Below the pieces are notes generated by a model. That model saw only the letters and a program-made list of their open reading frames with translations, was not told the origin of the DNA and searched no databases. A program made the position numbers and the translations under genes. Shown here piece by piece: positions 57,984 to 64,000 of a DNA stretch of 64,000 bases. The stretch covers positions 1-64,000 of the forward strand of contig DATFBM010000008.1 in NCBI GenBank assembly GCA_035253825.1. Direction: 5' to 3'. This DNA comes from JACCTH01 sp035253825. GTDB taxonomy: Bacteria > Actinomycetota > Acidimicrobiia > Spongiisociales > ZC4RG35. Every line of letters starts with the position of its first letter. The first letter of the stretch is position 1.

Positions 57984-59377
57984 TGCCAATCCCGGACGTC
58001 AACCAGATGACCGGCAATTGCGGCGGCGGCCGCCATCGCTGGAGAGACCAAGTGGGTGCGACCGCCGGGCCCTTGCCTGCCTTCGAAATTGCGATTTGAG
58101 GTAGAAGCACAGCGCTCGCCGGGGGCAAGGATGTCGGGGTTCATCCCCAAGCACATCGAACATCCGGCGTCGCGCCATTCAAAGCCGGCTTCCTTGAAGA
58201 TCAGGTCGAGTCCCTCGGCCTCTGCTTGTAGCTTCACCAAGCCGGAGCCGGGGACCACCATGGCGCTGACGTGTGGGGAGACCTTTCGGCCTTGGACGAC
58301 ACGCGACGCCGCCCGCAGATCCTCAATGCGGCCATTGGTGCAGGAACCCAGGAAAACCCGGTCGATGCGGACGTCGGTGATCGGGATTCCGCCGGGAAGG
58401 TCCATGTACGCCAGGGCTCGCTCGATCGAATCGCGCTCGGTGGGGTCGGCCGCTTCGTCCGGGGTGGGGATGCGACCGGTGATTGGGATCGTTTGACCGG
58501 GATTGGTTCCCCAAGACACGTAAGGGACGAGGTCGGCGGCGGCGAAATTGAGTTCCGTATCAAAGCTGGCGTCAGGATCGCTCGGCAACCGCCGCCAGAT
58601 CTCGAGGGTCTGTTCCCACTCACGGGGGGCGAACGGTTTACCCTCCAAATAGGCGTAGGTGCTTTCATCGGGAGCGATCATCCCCGCCCGTGCTCCGGCC
58701 TCGATGGACATATTGCAGATGGTCATTCGTCCTTCCATCGAGAGGCTTTCGATCGTCGAGCCCATGTACTCGATGACGTGGCCGATCGCCCCCCCGGTCC
58801 CAATGGTGGCGATGATTCCCAAGATCACGTCTTTGGGAGTTACGCCATTGGGAAGCTCGCCATCGACTCTGATGGCCATCGCCTTGGGCTTGTCTTGAGG
58901 AAGGGTCTGGGTGGCGAGGACGTGCTCGACTTCTGACGTGCCAATTCCGAAGGCGAGGGCGCCAAATGCACCGTGAGTCGACGTATGGGAGTCTCCGCAG
59001 ACGATCACCATTCCTGGTTGGGTTATCCCCTGCTCGGGACCGATGATGTGGACGATGCCGGAGCGGGGGTCATCGAGGCCGAAGAGCGTGACTCCAAACT
59101 CCTCGCAATTGCGGATGAGGGCGTCGATCTGAATTTTGGACATCGGGTCGGTGATCCCAAGCTCGCGGTTGGCCGTGGGGACGCCGTGGTCGATGGTGGC
59201 GAGGGTCAGGTCGGGCCGACGCACCTTTCGCCCATGGATGCGCAGGGAGTCGAAGGCCTGCGGTGACGTCACCTCGTGGACCAGGTGCATGTCGACGTAG
59301 AGGAGATCGGGCTCCCCGGGCACGCTGCGCACCAGGTGAGAGTCCCAAACCTTTTCAAAAAGCGTCTTGCCGCTCAC
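57980..59377 (-). CDS. leuC: 3-isopropylmalate dehydratase large subunit
   Basis: The catalytic 4Fe-4S subunit of isopropylmalate isomerase. 465 residues: HLVHEVTSPQAFDSLR, DHGVPT, GDSHTSTHGAFGALAFGIG, and the iron-sulfur cysteines in GSCTNGRIEDLRAA and SMCLGMNPD. It ends ATGA-overlapped with the flavin-oxidase-like gene, then leuD. ATG 59377 is the family start (MSGKTLFEKVWDSHLV). Confidence 0.96.
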   Translation of the reverse strand: MSGKTLFEKVWDSHLVRSVPGEPDLLYVDMHLVHEVTSPQAFDSLRIHGRKVRRPDLTLATIDHGVPTANRELGITDPMSKIQIDALIRNCEEFGVTLFGLDDPRSGIVHIIGPEQGITQPGMVIVCGDSHTSTHGAFGALAFGIGTSEVEHVLATQTLPQDKPKAMAIRVDGELPNGVTPKDVILGIIATIGTGGAIGHVIEYMGSTIESLSMEGRMTICNMSIEAGARAGMIAPDESTYAYLEGKPFAPREWEQTLEIWRRLPSDPDASFDTELNFAAADLVPYVSWGTNPGQTIPITGRIPTPDEAADPTERDSIERALAYMDLPGGIPITDVRIDRVFLGSCTNGRIEDLRAASRVVQGRKVSPHVSAMVVPGSGLVKLQAEAEGLDLIFKEAGFEWRDAGCSMCLGMNPDILAPGERCASTSNRNFEGRQGPGGRTHLVSPAMAAAAAIAGHLVDVRDWQ

Positions 59378-59412
59378 TCGGTAAGGATACCGATGGTGGT
59401 GGCGAGGCCGAC

Positions 59413-59895
59413 CTAGGGGAAGTAGACCTGACTGGCGGCGATGATCTCACCGCCGCTAACCACCAGAGTCATTGGGGTTTCCCCAACGATGATGCCGTAG
59501 TAGCCCTCGCCGTCCTGCAGCGCCGCGATTAGCTCGCCGCGGTCGACGGTCACCTCCTCGATGGCTCCGCCGGCATCGAATCCGAGGAGCACAAACGAAC
59601 CGGCCGCACTGAGAACTGCGGACTGCGATTCCTCGTCGGGATTTGAGATGAAGTAATCGTTGGGCAGGTCCTCGTTTTCCCCAATCACTCCCGCGGCTAC
59701 CGCCGCGTCGTGGGCCTCATCCCCTGTGAGAATCTCGGCCGGATCGAAAGTGAGCGCTTCATCCTCCGCCGAGAGCACAAAGGCGAAGAACTCTTCGGTG
59801 CTGGCGGGGACGCTGGCGCCGGGGGTGGCAGTTGGGGTGGCATCCACTCCACAGGCGATCGATGCCAATAGGAGGGTGATGAGCGCACGCTTCAT
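59413..59895 (-). CDS. Predicted lipoprotein of unknown function
   Basis: 160 residues. A lipoprotein signal (KRALITLLLASIACG) ends at Cys15, and a Thr/Pro/Ala spacer follows. The acidic mature domain (DEALTFDPAEILTGDEAHDA, AAVAAGVIGENEDLPNDYFI) ends with VVSGGEIIAASQVYFP. I do not recognise the fold. It overlaps none of its neighbours but sits 1 bp from the macrodomain gene stop and 35 bp from leuC. Confidence 0.75.
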   Translation of the reverse strand: MKRALITLLLASIACGVDATPTATPGASVPASTEEFFAFVLSAEDEALTFDPAEILTGDEAHDAAVAAGVIGENEDLPNDYFISNPDEESQSAVLSAAGSFVLLGFDAGGAIEEVTVDRGELIAALQDGEGYYGIIVGETPMTLVVSGGEIIAASQVYFP

Positions 59896-60417
59896 TCAGC
59901 GGTCAGTCTCGCGCACAGCGCTTTCGAAGTCGCTCGTTGCCGCTTCATCGAAGCCGACCAATAGAACCTGGTCGAAGGCGGTGGCATCAGCGGTCAGCCA
60001 ATCCCGGATCGCACGAACGATCACCCGGCAGGCCTCGGGGCGGGGGTATCCAAAGATGCCGGCGGAGATGGCCGGCATGGCGATGGTGCGGCAACCCTCG
60101 GCCTTGGCGGCTTTGAGCGCCGCTCCCACCGCTTGGGCGAGCAGGGCCGGATTGTCCTGTCCCTCCCGATAGCGGGGTCCGACCACGTGGATGACTTTGG
60201 CTGCCGGCAACGATCCGGCATTTGTCACGGCTGCTTGGCCTGGTTCGAGCGGACCTCGTTCTTTCACCCAAGCGTCGGACTCTCGTTGGATAACTTCTCC
60301 GCCCGCTCGGGCGATGGCTGCCGCAACTCCGCCCCCATGTTGAAGATGCTCGTTGGCAGCGTTGACAATGGCATCGACTCGTTGCTGGGTGAGGTCGCCT
60401 TGGATTACCTCGATCAC
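59896..60417 (-). CDS. Macrodomain protein (ADP-ribose-binding, possible O-acetyl-ADP-ribose deacetylase)
   Basis: A 173-residue stand-alone macrodomain from GTG 60417 (GTG 60450 is an alternative). Key motifs are IEVIQGDLTQQRVDAIVNAA, NEHLQHGGGVAAAIARAGG and the phosphate-binding loop MPAISAGIFGYPRPEAC. The family (YmdB/MacroD) removes ADP-ribose from proteins or O-acetyl-ADP-ribose. Directly downstream is an unrelated lipoprotein gene. Confidence 0.88.
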   Translation of the reverse strand: MIEVIQGDLTQQRVDAIVNAANEHLQHGGGVAAAIARAGGEVIQRESDAWVKERGPLEPGQAAVTNAGSLPAAKVIHVVGPRYREGQDNPALLAQAVGAALKAAKAEGCRTIAMPAISAGIFGYPRPEACRVIVRAIRDWLTADATAFDQVLLVGFDEAATSDFESAVRETDR

Positions 60418-60456
60418 CCATGAATCGTATCGGTCGAGGGGTAGCCTCACCGGGGG

Positions 60457-61011
60457 ATGTTGACCCTGAAAACCCTCCTCTGCCTTGCACTGGTCGCGGT
60501 CGCGCTGCCGGCGCAGGCGTCTACCGAGGGGGTCGACCTCGGTGGCGACTTCGGTACGGCCAGGGCCACTGCTCGCCAGGTGGATGCTTCGACTATCGAA
60601 TTGACGCTTGAGCTCGAGGCGGATGGGGCGGCGACGGTCGTCGGCTACTTGATCGAGCCAGGGGACGGGCAGGCGACGTATCCGTTGGTCGAACGGGCAG
60701 ATGGTCTCTACCGAGTCAACATTGAGGTCCGGCGAGTCAACTACGTCGTCGTTTTCGAGTTGATCAAGCCCGAAATCACGCGCCAGAGCCAGCCGCTGCT
60801 GTTGACGGATCTGGGAGTGAGGCCTTCAGTGTTGGGGATACCGAGCGGCGACGAGACGGCAGAAACCAACGGCGACGAGACCCGCCAGTGGGGTTGGGCA
60901 GGGTTAGGCCTCGGGGCTTTGGCATTGCTGGGCGTGGTCATTTGGGCGTGGCCGGAGCGAAAGCCGCGAGAGGCCGAAAGTGTCGCCGAGCAGCGCGAAA
61001 TCTCACCTTGA
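60457..61011 (+). CDS. Exported membrane-anchored protein of unknown function
   Basis: 184 residues: an N-terminal signal peptide (LTLKTLLCLALVAVALPAQA), a beta-rich outside domain of about 110 residues (LTLELEADGAATVVGYLIEP), then one C-terminal transmembrane helix near 148-165 (GWAGLGLGALALLGVVIWAW) and a charged cytoplasmic tail. No family is recognised. It starts a run of three rightward exported proteins. Confidence 0.7.
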   Translation: MLTLKTLLCLALVAVALPAQASTEGVDLGGDFGTARATARQVDASTIELTLELEADGAATVVGYLIEPGDGQATYPLVERADGLYRVNIEVRRVNYVVVFELIKPEITRQSQPLLLTDLGVRPSVLGIPSGDETAETNGDETRQWGWAGLGLGALALLGVVIWAWPERKPREAESVAEQREISP

Positions 61012-61057
61012 CGGAGGCCTGTAAACAGGGATAGGTCCGGGTGTAAATTCGGATCTG

Positions 61058-61663
61058 GTGAGTCGGACGCGGTGGTGGACTGCGGTGGGGATTGTGGGAG
61101 TTCTGGCGCTTGCAGCCGGATGGATGATCTGGCGAGATCGCTCCACCCCGGGTCCGACCACCACTTTTTTGGCGTTTGCCACCACGACCGCTGAAGCATC
61201 CACAACTACTCAACTTGTCACGACCACAGACGATGCGATCACGACCTCGACCACGACGGCGGAACAACGCCTGGCTGAGGTCGAGCAGATCCTGACCGAC
61301 CTTTGGTTTGGATGGTTCGACGCCATTTATCGAAAGGACGCTGATGCGTTGTGGGATGTCGTTGCAACCACACCTTTTCACGATGCTGGCGTCGAAGCCA
61401 TGAGCCTCCTTGAGTTCGACGAGCCTCCCGCTCGCGAAGTCATCGAAGTTGAAATCGACACCATTCTTCTTGATCGCGAGGACTGTCTTGTGGTTCTTGG
61501 CACTGCGTTTGCTCCATTTCTCGCCGGAGATCCAACAAACTCGACCGTCAAGGTTCTTTGGCCCGACGTCGCCGGATCCTGGCGATTCGCGACGTCATGG
61601 CAGCATCCTCAGGATCTCTGGCAGGCTGATTGCGACGAGGTTGAACGTGAGGTAACTCCTTGA
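61058..61663 (+). CDS. Membrane-anchored extracytoplasmic protein with Thr-rich linker
   Basis: 201 residues from GTG 61058. An N-terminal signal anchor (WTAVGIVGVLALAAGWMIW) leads to a Thr/Ser-rich stretch (about 34-68) and a globular domain of about 130 residues (LTDLWFGWFDAIYRKDADAL) whose shape suggests an NTF2- or SnoaL-like fold. This is only an impression. The stop overlaps the next start (TTGA), so the two are coupled. Confidence 0.65.
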   Translation: MSRTRWWTAVGIVGVLALAAGWMIWRDRSTPGPTTTFLAFATTTAEASTTTQLVTTTDDAITTSTTTAEQRLAEVEQILTDLWFGWFDAIYRKDADALWDVVATTPFHDAGVEAMSLLEFDEPPAREVIEVEIDTILLDREDCLVVLGTAFAPFLAGDPTNSTVKVLWPDVAGSWRFATSWQHPQDLWQADCDEVEREVTP

Positions 61664-62538
61664 AAAAAGCCTTCCTCGTTGCGCTGACTTTCGTCGCGGC
61701 ATTGCCAGCTGTGGCGCAAGTGGGCGAGAGATATTGCTGGGCCGATGAGTTCAGAGACTCATTTGGTGAACTAACCGCGGTCACGCGTTGTCGATCGGCG
61801 GGGGAGATCGTCGACTACGCCAACGAGGCTCGCGTGCCTGGAAGACTTTATCCGGCCGTGGGCAGCGCCGGAAACGGAACTTGTTGGTACTGGCGGTCTG
61901 CCCCGACGGGTTGGGTCTTCATCACTCGCAATGCCGACGGCACCGCCGTCTTCGCCTTTGACCCCGACACCGATCCCGGCGGACCGCTCATCGTCGATGT
62001 CGTTTATCCGGTTTGTACGTCTGAGCCCACACCGGTCGAGCCCGCCATCTTGCTTGCCTGGGATTTGGCGTCCCAATACGTCCACGTCGAGCCCGATCCC
62101 GACCTCAACCCTCGAGTGCCCTGGGGCTTGACCGGAGCCGAAACCCACCTGCGAGTGTTCCCGCCTCCGCCGTTCAGTGACTCGATCGTCGATCCCCTGG
62201 GCCAGGTACTGGAGGTCAACGGTCGGGTGATCGGAGTCACCATCGACTGGGGAGATGGTGCCGTCTCCAGCTTTACCGAGGGAGAGTTTTCCCAGCTAAG
62301 CGGTTATCCCAACGGCCTCGCCCGTCATGTCTACGAAGTCAAGACCTGTACACCCCCCGGGAGCACGCCTCGTTGCCACCCCTCGTTGAACTCGTATCCG
62401 TTGAGCGTCGATTACATATGGGAGGTGTCGTGGCGGGCCGATGCTGCACCGTTTGCGCCGCTCGCTATCCCCAACACGTCGACCAGTGTCGCCTACCCGG
62501 TCCGGGAAATCATTGCCGTGCTCGACGTCCGGCCCTAG
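61660..62538 (+). CDS. Secreted cysteine-containing protein with a PKD-like segment
   Basis: 292 residues from TTG 61660, an uncommon start, overlapping the upstream stop by 4 bp. A signal peptide (KKAFLVALTFVAALPAVAQ) is followed by a Cys-containing domain (RYCWADEF, NGTCWYWRSAPTGWVF). A region with ITIDWGDG and FTEGEFSQLSGYPNGLARHV recalls PKD-like beta domains. Function unknown. The preceding gene encodes another surface protein, so a shared envelope role is plausible. Confidence 0.7.
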   Translation: MKKAFLVALTFVAALPAVAQVGERYCWADEFRDSFGELTAVTRCRSAGEIVDYANEARVPGRLYPAVGSAGNGTCWYWRSAPTGWVFITRNADGTAVFAFDPDTDPGGPLIVDVVYPVCTSEPTPVEPAILLAWDLASQYVHVEPDPDLNPRVPWGLTGAETHLRVFPPPPFSDSIVDPLGQVLEVNGRVIGVTIDWGDGAVSSFTEGEFSQLSGYPNGLARHVYEVKTCTPPGSTPRCHPSLNSYPLSVDYIWEVSWRADAAPFAPLAIPNTSTSVAYPVREIIAVLDVRP

Positions 62539-62563
62539 TTGATCAGGCCGAGTAATCCACGTT

Positions 62564-63607
62564 CTAGGGACCGTTATCCGCGTCCAGCGCGGCTGCGAAC
62601 CCTGGGTTCGCTGAAAGGTGACCCCAACGCTGGAGATCGAGGACGGTGTCGATCAGGGTTTCGCCGGAGGGGCGGAAGGTCATCCCCAGTTCGGTGCGGA
62701 TCTTCTCGGTGTTGAGGCGGGGATGGCGGCCAAGGTGAGTGAGGACGTAATCGCGATTGCCGGGGGGCTGAAATCGGGCGGCCAGACGGGTGACAAAACG
62801 GCCCAGCGGGTTGTCAAGCCCTATCCGCGGCGGTTTGCCGAGGCCGAGGTTGGCACCCCGGATCCAATCCGCCAGACGCCGCTGGGTCCAGACTTCAGCT
62901 GAGCACAGATAGCGGCCACTCGCCGTTGGCGTTTCCATCGCCAGTCGGTGAGCTTTGGCCACGTCTCGTACATCGACGATCGCGTAGTCGAGGTCAAGGA
63001 TGCCCGGATACTGGGCCCGCAAGAGACCCACCAGGACCGAGGCACTGGTGTTCAGCGACGGCACCAGAGATGGCCCCAGGACGACCGAAGGATTGATCAC
63101 GACCAGATCGAACTGGGTCTGGCCTCTTGCGAATCCCCAAGCCGCCCTTTCGGCGGCGACTTTGGAGAAGTAATAGGGGTTGCGATCAACCGAAGAGTGA
63201 TCGTTCCACATGCCCTCGTCGAAAGTGCCATCCGGTTGGTCGGTGATGGCGGCGAAAGAGGAAGTGAGGACCACGCGTTTCACCGAAGGATTCGCTGTGG
63301 CAGCATTAAGTACCGACAGCGTCCCGTTGACGGCAGGGTCGATCAGGTCGCGTTGGGGATCTCCGACCTGGAGCACATAAGGGCTGGCCGTATGGATCAC
63401 ATACTCGGAGCCCGAAAACGCGGAGCGGAATGACTCGGGATCACCGAGGTCTGCGGTGACAATTTCTGGTCCAAGGTCGACCAACCCTTCGGGGGCTCGC
63501 GACGGATCTCGAACGGTCGTTCGCACTTCGTGTCCGGCCTCCAGTAGATCGCGAACCACCTGTGAGCCGACAAACCCGCTTCCCCCAGTAACACATACCC
63601 GGGCCAC
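62564..63607 (-). CDS. NAD(P)-dependent epimerase/reductase of the extended SDR (dihydroflavonol reductase-like) family
   Basis: 347 residues. The nucleotide loop TGGSGFVGSQV lies at residues 7-17, followed by TTVRDPSR as in DFR/cinnamoyl-CoA reductase-like enzymes. The catalytic pair is Tyr and Lys in NPYYFSKVAAERAA. Substrate is not predictable. Its stop region lies inside repeat copy H (62569-62611), which therefore encodes the last 13-14 residues. It diverges from the copper lipoprotein gene by 24 bp. Confidence 0.85.
   Translation of the reverse strand: MARVCVTGGSGFVGSQVVRDLLEAGHEVRTTVRDPSRAPEGLVDLGPEIVTADLGDPESFRSAFSGSEYVIHTASPYVLQVGDPQRDLIDPAVNGTLSVLNAATANPSVKRVVLTSSFAAITDQPDGTFDEGMWNDHSSVDRNPYYFSKVAAERAAWGFARGQTQFDLVVINPSVVLGPSLVPSLNTSASVLVGLLRAQYPGILDLDYAIVDVRDVAKAHRLAMETPTASGRYLCSAEVWTQRRLADWIRGANLGLGKPPRIGLDNPLGRFVTRLAARFQPPGNRDYVLTHLGRHPRLNTEKIRTELGMTFRPSGETLIDTVLDLQRWGHLSANPGFAAALDADNGP
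62569..62611. repeat. GAACCCAGGGTTCGC element, copy H
   Basis: Read on the reverse strand this is GCGAACCCAGGGTTCGC, then AGCCGCG-CTGGA-CGCGG and ATAACGGTC. It matches copy G (36896-36937) except for two single-base changes and an inverted five-base loop. It overlaps the 3' coding end of the epimerase/reductase gene. Confidence 0.8.
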
Positions 63608-63631
63608 TCTCGCACCCTAACCTTCGGTCAA

Positions 63632-64000
63632 ATGCGTATGCGGACCCTGGCACTCATCACCGGCATCGCGATCGTGGCGGCCTGCGGGGGCGACGACCAA
63701 AGCACAACCACGGCCGGCGTGACGGGGCCCACTTCGGCCGGGGACGGGCCCATTCTCACGATCGAAGGTCGATCGTTTGGCTCCGTCCCTGACCTCGCTC
63801 CTGGCGAGTCGATGACGATCGTCAATCTCGATTCGGTTCGCCACACCTTCACTTCAGGCGATGATGCATGGGAGTCGGTCGAATTGCCGGGCGACTCCGA
63901 GGCCAGCTTCACGGTTCCAGCTGAACTGGCGCCGGGCGACTACATCTTTTTCTGCGAAGTGCATGCGGACATGGGAGGGCGTCTCACCGTTACGGGCTGA
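63632..64000 (+). CDS. Type I blue-copper (plastocyanin-like) lipoprotein
   Basis: 122 residues, complete, ending at the last base of the window. A lipoprotein signal peptide ends at Cys18 (AIVAACGG). A short Thr-rich spacer leads to a cupredoxin domain with the expected copper ligands His71 (SVRHTF), Cys108 (FFCEVHADM), His111 and Met114. A role as a surface electron carrier to a respiratory enzyme is inferred. The loop CEVHADM is short, as in plastocyanin-type sites. Confidence 0.9.
   Translation: MRMRTLALITGIAIVAACGGDDQSTTTAGVTGPTSAGDGPILTIEGRSFGSVPDLAPGESMTIVNLDSVRHTFTSGDDAWESVELPGDSEASFTVPAELAPGDYIFFCEVHADMGGRLTVTG

Overview
This is a 64-kb, GC-rich chromosomal stretch of ordinary bacterial housekeeping DNA. 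I infer a deep-branching member of the Actinomycetota, possibly Acidimicrobiia-like. The pointers are an actinobacterial Kgd (2-oxoglutarate decarboxylase with a fused E2 domain), a polyphosphate glucokinase of the ROK family, a MaoC protein-tRNA-Trp-secE-nusG-rplK-rplA order, an S-layer-repeat sugar dehydrogenase and frequent GTG starts. Heme A synthase, a 2-oxoacid dehydrogenase E1 and Kgd point to aerobic respiration. There is no phage, CRISPR array, integrase or intact insertion sequence.

Layout. 0-7 kb: a MaoC-type hydratase end, tRNA-Trp, secE-nusG-rplK-rplA, then a reverse-strand cyclase/ATPase regulator that separates rplKA from rplJL. rpoBC does not follow rplL. 7-16 kb: aminopeptidase N, gnd, ppgK, a secreted sugar dehydrogenase with SLH repeats, hflX. 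16-27.7 kb: maeB, a membrane HTH protein, an ECF sigma/anti-sigma pair, a PLP beta-synthase, ctaA, a YyaL-type protein, a primary-like sigma factor, a CBS-pair protein and a WYL regulator. 27.8-33.2 kb: a HerA-like ATPase and a divergent znu-type metal transporter locus with a Fur-family regulator and a Fur/Zur box. 33.3-38.8 kb: a heterodimeric ABC exporter, a nucleoside hydrolase, a stand-alone LigD polymerase domain. 38.8-48.9 kb: kgd, a MutT1-like protein, a fused E1 alpha/beta dehydrogenase, hisC, DUF3237 and DUF4126 proteins, an enoyl-CoA hydratase. 49-55.7 kb: a histidine utilisation cluster (hutH, unknown, hutU, a DUF4328/septum-type membrane protein, hutI). 55.8-64 kb: HU, a glycerophosphodiesterase, leuC-flavin-oxidase-like-leuD, a macrodomain protein, several secreted proteins, an epimerase/reductase and a blue-copper lipoprotein.

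The most unusual points are a ClpX-type zinc finger fused to imidazolonepropionase; three families of small palindromic repeats that sit at gene ends and in places supply stop codons or C-terminal residues; a 196-bp inverted-repeat element beside the regulator that splits the ribosomal genes; a multi-hairpin non-coding stretch at about 20.97-21.14 kb with mutually exclusive pairings; and a flavin-oxidase-like gene coupled by ATGA overlaps between leuC and leuD.

All functional calls come from reading motifs and context by eye. No database or structure search was run.
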